A stretch of 17,775 nt of DNA from Hyphomicrobiales bacterium (GTDB taxonomy: Bacteria > Pseudomonadota > Alphaproteobacteria > Rhizobiales > Aestuariivirgaceae), in NCBI GenBank assembly GCA_027067085.1, contig JAMOMM010000062.1, forward strand, positions 1-17,775, read 5' to 3'. Each line of letters starts with the position of its first letter. Position 1 is the stretch's first letter. Made by a program: the position numbers and the translations under genes. Under the pieces are notes generated by a model. It did no database searches. It was not told where the DNA came from and saw only the letters and a program-made list of their open reading frames with translations. Of the stretch, positions 6,977 through 14,840 are shown piece by piece.

Positions 6977-7670
6977 TGTTTCAAAGAGTGAGAACTTTGA
7001 GTATAATCGCGCTCAACGTTTAACTGCAGAGTGCATTGGGACAGCCTTATTATTAGCCACCGTTGTAGGCTCTGGTATTATGGCTGAGAACTTGGCGGGC
7101 GGAAATATTGCCATTGCTTTGCTTGGAAACACCATTCCAACGGGTGCAATATTGGTTGTGTTGATTACAATGCTTGGGCCGATTTCTGGCGCTCATTTTA
7201 ATCCTGCTGTGACGTTGATTTTCACATTGCGCCGCGAAATTTCAAAGTCTGAAGGGCTGCAATTTGTTGCTGTGCAAATTATCGGTGGCTTGCTTGGTGT
7301 GGCTGCTGCCCACCTCATGTTTGATGAAACGCTCATTCAATTTTCGTTCAAAGTACGTACGGGTCCCCCGCAATGGTTTGCAGAAGGGGTGGCAACGTTC
7401 GGTTTGGTATTTACGATTCTAGCAACAATCCGCGCCAACGCGGCCGCTGTTCCCATGGCCGTTGGCCTTTATATCACGGCAGCTTATTGGTTCACTGCGT
7501 CCACATCGTTTGCCAACCCAGCAGTTACGATCGCCCGCAGTTTTTCAGACACGTTTGCAGGCATTCGCCCTGTTGATATGCCATTGTTCATTGTTGCTCA
7601 AATCATCGGTGCAATCATCGCCATGTATTTAGCTCAATGGCTTTTACAGCCCAAAAAACAGTTCAGCTAA
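6969..7670 (+). CDS. aqpS: Aquaglyceroporin AqpS, arsenical efflux channel
   Basis: A 233-residue major intrinsic protein with six hydrophobic spans and the two pore half-helices: GAHFNPAVT (NPA at 78-80) and FANPAVT (NPA at 183-185). Position between arsR and arsH matches the Sinorhizobium meliloti ars operon, where AqpS takes the place of an ArsB/Acr3 pump and lets trivalent arsenic flow out down its gradient. The residue right after the second NPA, normally the selectivity-filter Arg (NPAR), is Val186 here, with an Arg only at 190. That predicts a wider, less polar filter suited to neutral metalloid hydroxides or methylated arsenicals (inference). The start overlaps the arsR stop by 8 bases. 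A general water or glycerol channel is the alternative, but the context makes arsenic much more likely. Confidence 0.87.
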   Translation: MSDVSKSENFEYNRAQRLTAECIGTALLLATVVGSGIMAENLAGGNIAIALLGNTIPTGAILVVLITMLGPISGAHFNPAVTLIFTLRREISKSEGLQFVAVQIIGGLLGVAAAHLMFDETLIQFSFKVRTGPPQWFAEGVATFGLVFTILATIRANAAAVPMAVGLYITAAYWFTASTSFANPAVTIARSFSDTFAGIRPVDMPLFIVAQIIGAIIAMYLAQWLLQPKKQFS

Positions 7671-7702
7671 AAGGCCGACCAGCTTAAGGTATTGATAATC
7701 TT

Positions 7703-7745
7703 GCGTTTCATGCAGTGTTTGTGATTCAAACAAAACATGAAACGC
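7703..7745. repeat. Two-tier inverted repeat (hairpin) between aqpS and arsH
   Basis: GCGTTTCATG (7703-7712) pairs perfectly with CATGAAACGC (7736-7745). Inside it, TGTTTG (7716-7721) pairs perfectly with CAAACA (7727-7732) around a 5-nt loop, with a symmetric 3/3 internal loop between the two stems. Neither side is followed by a T run, so it is not a standard terminator. It could be an mRNA-stability or attenuation structure, or a remnant repeat. Confidence 0.6.
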
Positions 7746-7749
7746 TCTA

Positions 7750-7801
7750 GGACCATAACGATTGGCCATAATTGAAGCTGTGGCCCCTCTTGCTATGGTC
7801 C
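7750..7801. repeat. Second inverted repeat upstream of arsH
   Basis: GGACCATA (7750-7757) and TATGGTCC (7794-7801) are exact reverse complements; an inner GGCCA/TGGCC pair (in 7765-7786) could stack within. It starts 5 bp after the preceding hairpin, so about 100 bp of the 158-bp aqpS-arsH gap is foldable. A weak promoter-like pair, TTGAAG (7772-7777) and TATGGT (7794-7799) with 16 bp between them, lies in the same stretch. Confidence 0.45.
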
Positions 7802-7828
7802 ACAAAGTGAAAAGAATAGATTTAAGAC

Positions 7829-8542
7829 ATGACAAAACAAATGCCCAACATTGTTGCCGATGCGCTGCAAAAGCCAACGCAAGAAAATCTAACTCTAACA
7901 GCGCCATCAACCCATGGTCCGCGCATTTTGCTTTTGCACGGATCATTGCGCACCGTTTCGTACTCGCGTTTGATGAATGAAGAAGCGGCACGCGTGCTTG
8001 AAACTTTTGGCGCAGAGACCAAAGTTTTTGACCCATCTGGTTTGCCACTTCCAGATGAATGTGATGCTACCCACCCTAAAGTTGCTGAATTACGTGATTT
8101 AGTAAATTGGTGCGAAGGCATGGTGTGGTGTAGCCCCGAGCGGCACGGCACCATAACGGGTATTATGAAAGCCCAGATTGATTGGATTCCTTTAAGTCTT
8201 GGGGCCGTTCGCCCGACGCAAGGAAAAACACTGGCAGTTATGCAAGTCAACGGCGGTTCACAATCGTTTAATACAGTCAACGCATTGCGGGTGCTTGGGC
8301 GTTGGATGCGAATGATTACCATTCCCAATCAATCATCGGTCGCCAAAGCATTTTTGGAATTTGACGACGATGGACGCATGAAACCATCTGGCTTTTACAA
8401 CCGCATGGTCGATGTGATGGAAGAGCTAGTTAAGTTCACTTTGTTGACACGCGATGTTTCATCCTATCTGACCGACAGATATTCTGAGCGGGTTGAAAGT
8501 GGAAAAGACTTGATCGACAGAGTAAATTCGAAACGCGCTTAA
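7829..8542 (+). CDS. arsH: ArsH, NADPH-dependent FMN-containing organoarsenical oxidase
   Basis: A 237-residue flavoprotein of the NADPH-dependent FMN reductase fold. ArsH proteins confer resistance to trivalent organoarsenicals such as methylarsenite by oxidising them to the far less toxic pentavalent forms. The FMN phosphate loop is HGSLRTVSYSR (37-47), and the ArsH-specific block CSPERHGTITGIMKAQIDWIPLS follows at 101-123, with another conserved stretch, VNGGSQSFNTVNALRVLGRWMRM (140-162). The N-terminal extension of about 30 residues before the flavodoxin fold is usual for ArsH. No strong Shine-Dalgarno is visible, only AAG a few bases before the ATG. It is the third gene of the ars operon, 158 bp after aqpS, and converges on cbbR with a 7-bp gap lacking a visible terminator. 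Confidence 0.93.
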   Translation: MTKQMPNIVADALQKPTQENLTLTAPSTHGPRILLLHGSLRTVSYSRLMNEEAARVLETFGAETKVFDPSGLPLPDECDATHPKVAELRDLVNWCEGMVWCSPERHGTITGIMKAQIDWIPLSLGAVRPTQGKTLAVMQVNGGSQSFNTVNALRVLGRWMRMITIPNQSSVAKAFLEFDDDGRMKPSGFYNRMVDVMEELVKFTLLTRDVSSYLTDRYSERVESGKDLIDRVNSKRA

Positions 8543-8549
8543 TCAGGTC

Positions 8550-9479
8550 CTATTTGTTGGTTGGAGTTTCGGGCAGAAACCGATGGCCATTTGATACCAT
8601 AAAATCCCACAATGATTGCGCAGCAGGCATAAGGATTTTTTGAGACCGCCTTATAACCTGCCAACTGCGTTCAATCGGAAACCCTTCGACATCCAGCCAT
8701 GATAAACGGCCTTCTTCCAATTCCACCGAAACCGTGTGAGCTGAAATGAGGGCAATGCCAAGGCCAGCCATGGCAGCTTGTTTAATGGTTTCATTTGATC
8801 CCATTTCCATGCCTGATGCTAAGGGAAGGCCTGCACGTTCTAGAAGGTCTTCGGTAAGCGCGCGCGTGCCCGATCCTTCTTCACGTAATAAAAAGGCTTC
8901 GCCAACAAGGCTTTCGGGGCGAAGGTTTCTCTCATTAGCTAACGGGTGTTCTGGTGGGGCAATCAGAATATGCGGGTGTGGGCCAATCATCGCGCGCTCC
9001 ACTTCAAACTGCTTTGGCGGGCGACCCATAATAGCAAAGTCAAACTCAAAGGCCTCAAGAGCGGCAACAGTTTCTTTACGGTTGCCAACCTGTAGGTTCA
9101 TCTCAATTTCGGGGTGTTTTGTTTTAAAAGCCGCTAAAGCGCGTGGGGCGAAATATTTAGCTGTGGATATCACACCAACCCGAACGCTACCTTTTGTCAT
9201 ACCTTTAATGGCATCAAGTCCATCTGAGCAGCCAGATAGCAAAGATTCAATCCGCCGCGACGTATCGAGAATTTCTTGACCTGCTTGCGTAGGTTTTAGG
9301 CCTTTAGAGTTTCTCTCAAGCAGTTTAATCCCCGTAAGCTCTTCAAATTGCTTGAGTTGTAGGGAAACCGCAGGTGGGGTGACGTGTAAAATTTTTGCAG
9401 CACCTGAAACCGTGCCCGCTGAAACCACGGCCGAAAGGGCACGTAGCTGTTTCATGGTTATATCGCGAATAAATGACAT
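8550..9479 (-). CDS. cbbR: CbbR, LysR-type regulator of the Calvin-cycle operon
   Basis: A 309-residue LysR-type transcription factor. The N-terminal helix-turn-helix spans about 8-65, including VSGAAKILHVTPPAVSLQLKQFEE; the effector domain follows from about 95 and starts with the block GSVRVGVISTAKYFAPRALAAF, which is characteristic of CbbR rather than generic LysR proteins, and later REEGSGTR (about 198-205). CbbR activates cbb operons in response to metabolites such as RuBP, NADPH or ATP depending on species. The gene is divergent from fbp with 134 bp between the start codons, the standard arrangement for this regulator. I kept the ATG at 9479; an internal ATG at residue 9 (9455) is possible, but neither has a clear Shine-Dalgarno. 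Confidence 0.93.
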   Translation of the reverse strand: MSFIRDITMKQLRALSAVVSAGTVSGAAKILHVTPPAVSLQLKQFEELTGIKLLERNSKGLKPTQAGQEILDTSRRIESLLSGCSDGLDAIKGMTKGSVRVGVISTAKYFAPRALAAFKTKHPEIEMNLQVGNRKETVAALEAFEFDFAIMGRPPKQFEVERAMIGPHPHILIAPPEHPLANERNLRPESLVGEAFLLREEGSGTRALTEDLLERAGLPLASGMEMGSNETIKQAAMAGLGIALISAHTVSVELEEGRLSWLDVEGFPIERSWQVIRRSQKILMPAAQSLWDFMVSNGHRFLPETPTNK

Positions 9480-9506
9480 TAAGTTTTTCTATCATAAGTC
9501 GAAAGT

Positions 9507-9519
9507 TTATTCAAATTTA
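9507..9519. promoter_or_regulatory. Candidate CbbR binding site (TNA-N7-TNA)
   Basis: TTA (9507-9509), seven bases, then TTA (9517-9519) fits the TNA-N7-TNA pattern described for CbbR targets. An overlapping partner, ATAA (9494-9497) with TTAT (9507-9510), forms a loose inverted repeat of the LysR type. It lies about 95-107 bases upstream of the fbp ATG and just before cbbR, as expected for a shared recognition site. Such short motifs occur by chance, so position carries most of the weight. Confidence 0.4.
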
Positions 9520-9542
9520 CTTTTGCGACCAAAACCCTCATA

Positions 9543-9558
9543 TACAGCGCTCGCTGTA
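9543..9558. promoter_or_regulatory. Perfect 16-bp palindrome in the cbbR-fbp promoter region
   Basis: TACAGCG (9543-9549), CT, CGCTGTA (9552-9558) is fully symmetric. It is GC-richer than its surroundings and lies between the CbbR-like site and the probable fbp -10, so an operator for a second regulator or a CbbR-related site is plausible. It could also fold as a 6-bp hairpin with a 4-nt loop in an mRNA leader. Confidence 0.45.
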
Positions 9559-9577
9559 AGGGGAATAAGTACGGCAT

Positions 9578-9583
9578 TATAGT
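9578..9583 (+). promoter_or_regulatory. Possible -10 box of the cbb operon
   Basis: TATAGT (five of six to consensus) lies 30 bases before the fbp ATG. No good -35 hexamer is found 16-18 bp upstream, as would be expected for a promoter that depends on an activator such as CbbR. Confidence 0.35.
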
Positions 9584-9601
9584 TTTACAAAAGCGTCAAC
9601 T

Positions 9602-9605
9602 GGAG
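9602..9605 (+). promoter_or_regulatory. Ribosome binding site deciding the fbp start
   Basis: GGAG lies 8 bases before ATG 9614 but only 2 bases before the in-frame TTG at 9608, so the ATG is the start. Confidence 0.7.
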
Positions 9606-9613
9606 TTTTGAAC

Positions 9614-10648
9614 ATGGAGCGGCATCAGACCCTCGGAAGTTTTTTAGGCGATTGGGCTGGCGAGAACGCCACCAATAAAGCTGTTGCAGAAACAATTGAA
9701 AAATTATGCGGCGCAGCAACTACAATTGCTGACCTTATTTCTCAAGGTTCATTGGCTGGCGAAATGGCAGCAATCGTTGGTGATAATGCCGATGGTGATG
9801 CCCAAAAATTTCTTGATGTTAAGTCAAATGAATTGATTTTTGCAGCACTACGTGACAGCCCTGTTGCTGTTATGGGTTCTGAAGAAGATGACGATGCTGT
9901 GCCGCTCAATGATGGTGCACCCTTGGTTGTTGCTGTAGACCCACTTGATGGTTCATCAAACATTGAAACCAACGTATCTATTGGCACAATTTTTTCTATT
10001 TTCCCAGCGATTGATGGCCCTGCAAATGAAGCTTTTTACCAAAAGGGTACAGAGCAACTTGGTGCTGGATTCATGGTTTATGGCCCCCAAACAACGGTTG
10101 TTTTCACCGTTGGAGATGGCACCCATGTCGCAACGCTAGATCGCTCAACAGGTGAATGGTTAATCACCATGGTTGGCATGAAAATGATTACTGGCAAGCG
10201 TGAATATGCAATCAACGCTTCAAACTACCGTCATTGGAGCCCTGCTGTTCGTGGTTATATTGATGATTGTTTGGCTGGCAAAGATGGCCCGCGTGAAGAA
10301 GATTACAACATGCGTTGGGTGGCTTCTTTAGTCGCTGAAACTTTCCGCATTCTTATTCGTGGCGGCATCTTCCTTTATCCTGGCGATAACCGCCCTGATT
10401 ATGCTTGTGGTCGATTGCGTCTGGTGTATGAAGCATTACCTGTTGCGATGTTGGTTGAACAAGCAGGCGGCATGGCCACTGATGGTACAAAGCGCATTCT
10501 TGATTTAGTGCCAGATGATTTACATCAGCGCACGCCTTTAGTCTTTGGTCCAAAAGATGAAGTTGAACGGATTGCTCGTTACCATGAAAGTCCCCCTGAA
10601 AAGGGTTCATCTTCTCCATTGTTTGGTCACCGCGGCCTATTTCGTTAA
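9614..10648 (+). CDS. cbbF: Fructose-1,6-bisphosphatase class I
   Basis: A 344-residue class I FBPase that hydrolyses fructose-1,6-bisphosphate to fructose-6-phosphate; in the Calvin cycle the enzyme often also serves sedoheptulose-1,7-bisphosphate. The metal-binding signature DPLDGSSNI begins at Asp109, with Asp112 as a further ligand, and the C-terminal substrate region GGIFLYPGDNRP with GRLRLVYEALPVAMLVEQAGG is intact. Length is normal. An in-frame TTG two codons earlier is excluded because it is only two bases from the GGAG Shine-Dalgarno. First gene of the cbb operon, divergent from cbbR, and 53 bp before prk, which together mark it as the Calvin-cycle (cbbF) copy rather than a gluconeogenic stand-alone fbp. 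Confidence 0.95.
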   Translation: MERHQTLGSFLGDWAGENATNKAVAETIEKLCGAATTIADLISQGSLAGEMAAIVGDNADGDAQKFLDVKSNELIFAALRDSPVAVMGSEEDDDAVPLNDGAPLVVAVDPLDGSSNIETNVSIGTIFSIFPAIDGPANEAFYQKGTEQLGAGFMVYGPQTTVVFTVGDGTHVATLDRSTGEWLITMVGMKMITGKREYAINASNYRHWSPAVRGYIDDCLAGKDGPREEDYNMRWVASLVAETFRILIRGGIFLYPGDNRPDYACGRLRLVYEALPVAMLVEQAGGMATDGTKRILDLVPDDLHQRTPLVFGPKDEVERIARYHESPPEKGSSSPLFGHRGLFR

Positions 10649-10701
10649 TAGCGACCATCAACACGATTGTAAATTGACTGATTTTTTGAGGGAAATTTCT
10701 A

Positions 10702-11577
10702 ATGTCTGTAAAACACCCGATTATCTCTGTAACAGGTTCATCTGGCGCTGGTACTTCGACGGTTAAGCACACGTTTAACCAAATTTTCCGTCGTGAAGGC
10801 ATTGTAGCTGCTTCGATTGAGGGTGATGCGTTTCACCGTTATGATCGTGTGGCGATGAAGCAAGCAATGGAAGATGCTGGCAAAGCTGGCAATAATCATT
10901 TCAGCCATTTTGGCCCTGAGGCCAACTTGTTCGGTAAGATTGAAGAAGTTTTCAAAACCTATGGGCAAACAGGCGGCGGTAAAACCCGCTATTATGTCCA
11001 TAGTGAAGAAGAAGCCCAAGAGCTTGGCTCACCTCCTGGTACTTTTACTGAATGGAGCGATTTTAAAGCAGGTTCTGATCTGTTGTTTTATGAAGGCTTA
11101 CATGGCGCGATCAAAACCGATGAGGTAAATGTTGCTCAGTATGCGGATTTAAAAATTGGTGTTGTACCAGTAATCAATTTAGAATGGATTCAAAAGATAA
11201 CTCGTGATAAATCAGAACGTGGATACTCTACCGAAGCTGTAACAGACACGATTTTGCGCCGTATGCCTGATTATCTAAATTATATCATTCCCCAGTTCTC
11301 AGAAACTGACATTAACTTTCAGCGCGTGCCGATGGTTGATACGTCAAACCCATCGGTTGCTCGGTGGATTCCAACCGCTGATGAATCAATGGTTGTTATC
11401 CGTTTTAAAGATCCCGCTGGTATTGATTTTTCATACCTTCAATCAATGATCCATGACAGCTTTATGTCACGGGCAAATTCAATTGTTGTTCCTGGCGGCA
11501 AACTTGATATAGCAATGCAACTCATTCTAACACCTCTCATTCATCGCTTGATGGAACGTAAAAAACGCGCTTGTTAA
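10702..11577 (+). CDS. cbbP: Phosphoribulokinase, class I bacterial type
   Basis: A 291-residue phosphoribulokinase that makes ribulose-1,5-bisphosphate from ribulose-5-phosphate and ATP, the reaction unique to the Calvin cycle. The ATP-binding P-loop GSSGAGTST occupies 12-20; the catalytic-base region EGDAFHRYDR follows (40-49, Asp42), then FSHFGPEANLFGKIEE and the YVHSEEEAQ segment typical of the octameric bacterial enzyme. Length agrees with CbbP (about 290). GAGGGA eight bases before the ATG supports the start. Second gene of the operon. Its presence is strong evidence that the cell makes RuBP and hence should have a RuBisCO somewhere, although none is in the window. Confidence 0.96.
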   Translation: MSVKHPIISVTGSSGAGTSTVKHTFNQIFRREGIVAASIEGDAFHRYDRVAMKQAMEDAGKAGNNHFSHFGPEANLFGKIEEVFKTYGQTGGGKTRYYVHSEEEAQELGSPPGTFTEWSDFKAGSDLLFYEGLHGAIKTDEVNVAQYADLKIGVVPVINLEWIQKITRDKSERGYSTEAVTDTILRRMPDYLNYIIPQFSETDINFQRVPMVDTSNPSVARWIPTADESMVVIRFKDPAGIDFSYLQSMIHDSFMSRANSIVVPGGKLDIAMQLILTPLIHRLMERKKRAC

Positions 11578-11632
11578 ACTGTGATTGTTAATCAAAGCGT
11601 GACGAACATATTTATAAAAAGGGAAGCACTCC

Positions 11633-13600
11633 ATGACTGAAACCTCTCAAAAAGACATGGCAAACGCCATCCGCGCTCTTGCAATGGATGGAGTTCAACA
11701 GGCAAATTCGGGCCACCCAGGCGCGCCAATGGGCATGGCTGATATGGCCACTGTTCTGTTTACTCGCTTCCTTAAATTTGATGCTGCAGCTCCCAGCTGG
11801 GCTGATCGCGATCGTTGGATTTTGTCAGCCGGTCATGCTTCAATGTTACATTACTCTTTGAACTATCTCGTTGGTTACAAAGACATGACCATCGATCAGG
11901 TCAAAAACTTCCGCCAACTTGATTCTATCACCGCAGGCCATCCTGAATATGGCCACGCACTAGGTATTGAAACAACCACAGGCCCGCTTGGCCAAGGTAT
12001 TTCAACAGCGGTTGGCATGGCTATTGCCGAGCGTATGGACAATGCCCGTTATGGCAACGACCTTGTCGATCATCGCACTTATGTATTTGTTGGTGACGGT
12101 TGCCTAATGGAAGGCATCTCGCATGAAGCCATTGACATGGCTGGCCACATGAAATTATCCCGCCTTATCGTGCTTTGGGATGACAATTCAATTACCATCG
12201 ATGGTGGCACGGATATGTCAACTTCAACCGATCAAGTTGCTCGTTTTAAAGCAGCAAATTGGGATGCGGTTGCCGTTGACGGTCACGACCAAGAAGCAAT
12301 TGCCACTGCGATTGAAGCTGCTCGCAAGTCTGACAAACCTTCGTTCATTGCTTGCCGTACTATCATTGGTTATGGCGCACCAAACAAACAAGGCACATCA
12401 GCCACCCACGGCGCACCGCTTGGCGATGAAGAAATTGCATTGACCCGCAAAGCCCTTGGTTGGGATGCTGCACCATTTGAAATACCTAAAGATGTTCTTG
12501 ATGCTTGGCGCGCGGCTGGTTCACGCGGCGCAACAGATCATGCTGCATGGGTTGAACGCCTTAATGCCTCGGATAAAAAATCAGCTTTTGAAGCTGCACA
12601 CTCAGGCAAAGTGCCAGCAGTTCTGGCTCCAGCAATTAATGAATACAAAAAGAAAATTTCAGCTGAAGCTGCAGGCCCTGCAACCCGTGTTGCCTCACAA
12701 AATGCGCTTGAAGTTGTCAATAAAGCCATTTCGTTTACCGTTGGCGGTTCAGCTGACCTCACAGGCTCTAACAATACAAAAACCAGTGGCATGACAGCCG
12801 TAACACCGCCTGATTATGCTGGTAATTACATGTATTATGGTGTGCGTGAGCATGGCATGGCTGCGGCGATGAACGGCATGGCCCTTCATGGCGGTTTCAT
12901 TCCTTACGGTGGTACATTCTTGGTATTTGCTGACTATATGCGCGGTGCTATGCGCTTATCAGCTTTAATGGGATTGCGCGTTGGTTATGTTTTAACCCAT
13001 GATTCAATTGATTTGGGTGAAGATGGCCCAACGCACCAACCTGTTGAAACAATTGCCTCTTTGCGAGCAATGCCAAACATGAATGTTTTCCGCCCTTGTG
13101 ATGGTGTGGAAACAGCCGAGGCTTGGCAGTGTGTTATGGAAGCAGAAAACACGCCATCTGTTTTGGCATTGACCCGTCAAGGTCGTCCAATGCAACGCAC
13201 CGAACATACTGATACAAACCTGACCGCTCTTGGTGGTTATGTCATTAAAGACACTGAAGGTGAACGTGATGTAACAATCCTAGCCACTGGTTCTGAGGTT
13301 TCTCTTGCCGTAGAAGCTGCAGAAGCTTTAGCAAAAGAAGGCATCAAAGCAGCTGTTGTTTCAATGCCTTGTTGGGAGCTGTTTGATGCTCAATCAGATG
13401 CATACCGCGCAGAGGTTCTAGGTACAGCACCGCGCATTGCCGTTGAAGCAGCGGTTCGCATGGGCTGGGATAGATACCTTGGCGATAATGGCAAGTTTAT
13501 TGGCATGTCATCATTTGGCGCATCGGCTCCGTTTAAAGAGCTTTACAAAAAATTTGGTATTACGGTTGAAGCTGTCGTTGCTGCTGCAAAATCCTTTTAA
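11633..13600 (+). CDS. cbbT: Transketolase
   Basis: A 655-residue thiamine-diphosphate enzyme that moves two-carbon units between sugar phosphates during RuBP regeneration. The N-terminal substrate/ThDP motif NSGHPGAPMG holds His28; the ThDP-magnesium motif runs from GDG (154-156) to the Asn185 region (WDDNSITIDG); the central pyrimidine domain has the catalytic Glu in GVREHGMAAAMNG and the DLGEDGPTHQPVE block; the C-terminal domain is complete. Length is standard for bacterial transketolase. A purine-rich AAAAGGGAAG lies about eight bases before the ATG. It sits 55 bp after prk and 18 bp before pgk, in the normal cbbF-P-T order, so it is assigned as the operon-borne copy. Confidence 0.96.
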   Translation: MTETSQKDMANAIRALAMDGVQQANSGHPGAPMGMADMATVLFTRFLKFDAAAPSWADRDRWILSAGHASMLHYSLNYLVGYKDMTIDQVKNFRQLDSITAGHPEYGHALGIETTTGPLGQGISTAVGMAIAERMDNARYGNDLVDHRTYVFVGDGCLMEGISHEAIDMAGHMKLSRLIVLWDDNSITIDGGTDMSTSTDQVARFKAANWDAVAVDGHDQEAIATAIEAARKSDKPSFIACRTIIGYGAPNKQGTSATHGAPLGDEEIALTRKALGWDAAPFEIPKDVLDAWRAAGSRGATDHAAWVERLNASDKKSAFEAAHSGKVPAVLAPAINEYKKKISAEAAGPATRVASQNALEVVNKAISFTVGGSADLTGSNNTKTSGMTAVTPPDYAGNYMYYGVREHGMAAAMNGMALHGGFIPYGGTFLVFADYMRGAMRLSALMGLRVGYVLTHDSIDLGEDGPTHQPVETIASLRAMPNMNVFRPCDGVETAEAWQCVMEAENTPSVLALTRQGRPMQRTEHTDTNLTALGGYVIKDTEGERDVTILATGSEVSLAVEAAEALAKEGIKAAVVSMPCWELFDAQSDAYRAEVLGTAPRIAVEAAVRMGWDRYLGDNGKFIGMSSFGASAPFKELYKKFGITVEAVVAAAKSF

Positions 13601-13618
13601 GATCGGAGACATTTTATA

Positions 13619-14818
13619 ATGAGTAATGTTCCATCAATTCAAGATGTAGATGTAGCGGGCAAAACAGTTCTTGTTCGTGCTGACCTTAACGTGCCGATGG
13701 ATAATGGCCGCGTTACAGATACAGTACGTATTGACCGCTTTGCGCCAACAGCGACGTTTCTTGCTGATAAGGGGGCCCGCGTTGTTATCATATCACACTT
13801 TGGTCGTCCAAAAGGTGTCCGTAATCCTACGTTGTCTTTAGAGCCTGTCGCAAAAGCTTTGGCAAAAAGCCTTGGCCGCGAAGTTGGATTTGCAGAAGAT
13901 TGTGTTGGCGAAGTTGCTGAAAAAACAGTTTGGGCAATGAAAGATGGTGACATCGTTATGTTGGAGAATTTACGCTTTCATATTGATGAAACTGAAAATT
14001 CAGACGTCTTTGCTCAACGCATGGCCGTGTTCTCTGATATTTATGTCAATGATGCATTCTCATGTTGTCATCGTGCTCATGCCTCAACCTATGCAATTAC
14101 CAAACATTTGCCATCTTACGCTGGCTTGTCGCTGAAAAAAGAGCTTGATGCGTTAAGCTCAGTTTTAGGTGATCCTGAACGTCCAATTGCGGCGTTGGTT
14201 GGCGGTGCTAAAGTATCTTCAAAAATCACGGTGCTTGAAGCGCTTATTCCTAATATGGATGCGATTATTGTTGGTGGTGGTATGGCAAACACATTCTTGC
14301 TGGCTCAAGGCCACCCCATTGGCGCGTCTTTGGCAGAACCTGATTTCATTGATATGGCAAATAAAATCATGGCAACGGCTAAAACGCATAATTGCGAAAT
14401 TGTATTGCCAGTTGATTTGGTTGTGTCGGCTGAATTTGCCGCTAACGCACAAAACGAAACTATACCTGTTGGACAAGACCCAGGCAACGGGATGATTTTG
14501 GATGTTGGTGCTGCTTCAATTGAAGATTTGACCAACCGCCTTTCGGGCCTAAAAACACTTCTTTGGAACGGTCCTCTTGGCGCATTTGAAATGGAGCCGT
14601 TTGGAGATGGTACATTTGCTGTGGCAAAAGCGGCCGCTGAACTGACAAAACAAGGGAAATTGGTTACAGTCGCAGGTGGTGGAGACACTGTCGCAGCCCT
14701 TAATCAGGCTGGTGTGAGTGATGACTTTACCTATATTTCTACCGCAGGCGGTGCCTTCCTTGAATGGCTTGAGGGCAAGGAGCTTCCCGGCGTCGCTGCA
14801 TTAACTGAACAAAACTAA
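13619..14818 (+). CDS. pgk: Phosphoglycerate kinase
   Basis: A 399-residue phosphoglycerate kinase (cbbK when in a cbb operon) that uses ATP to turn 3-phosphoglycerate into 1,3-bisphosphoglycerate, the first reduction step after CO2 fixation. The substrate-binding signature VRADLNVPMDNGRV (19-32, Asp22 and Asn24) and HFGRPKG (about 60-66) are followed by GGAKVSSKI and GGGMANTF. The nucleotide-side motifs NGPLGAFE and GGGDTVAAL close the C-terminal domain. Nothing is missing. GGAG lies ten bases before the ATG. The gene is placed between tkt and fba; in several cbb operons a GAPDH gene accompanies pgk here, but no GAPDH gene is present in this window. Confidence 0.96.
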   Translation: MSNVPSIQDVDVAGKTVLVRADLNVPMDNGRVTDTVRIDRFAPTATFLADKGARVVIISHFGRPKGVRNPTLSLEPVAKALAKSLGREVGFAEDCVGEVAEKTVWAMKDGDIVMLENLRFHIDETENSDVFAQRMAVFSDIYVNDAFSCCHRAHASTYAITKHLPSYAGLSLKKELDALSSVLGDPERPIAALVGGAKVSSKITVLEALIPNMDAIIVGGGMANTFLLAQGHPIGASLAEPDFIDMANKIMATAKTHNCEIVLPVDLVVSAEFAANAQNETIPVGQDPGNGMILDVGAASIEDLTNRLSGLKTLLWNGPLGAFEMEPFGDGTFAVAKAAAELTKQGKLVTVAGGGDTVAALNQAGVSDDFTYISTAGGAFLEWLEGKELPGVAALTEQN

Positions 14819-14840
14819 TTGGACCTTTTGGAGATAGACA

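Noticed and set aside
7671..7828. Remnant of an arsC gene between aqpS and arsH
   Set aside because: No frame in the gap gives a recognisable ArsC motif; only the inverted repeats can be supported.
7644..8328. Minus-strand open frames over arsH and the aqpS-arsH gap
   Set aside because: They run antisense to the unmistakable ArsH coding sequence and resemble nothing known.
8543..8549. Terminator between the convergent arsH and cbbR genes
   Set aside because: The gap is 7 bp and I see no stem-loop with a T run on either strand around it.
9608..9613. TTG start for fructose-bisphosphatase two codons upstream
   Set aside because: It is only two bases after the GGAG ribosome site, while the ATG at 9614 has proper spacing.
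11578..11632. TGATT-GTT-AATCA inverted repeat between prk and tkt
   Set aside because: Five-base arms in AT-rich DNA are expected by chance and no function is suggested by position.
12180..12794. Plus-strand open frames in another frame of transketolase, rich in Leu and Gln
   Set aside because: Transketolase is continuous and complete across this region; the alternative frame is a compositional shadow.
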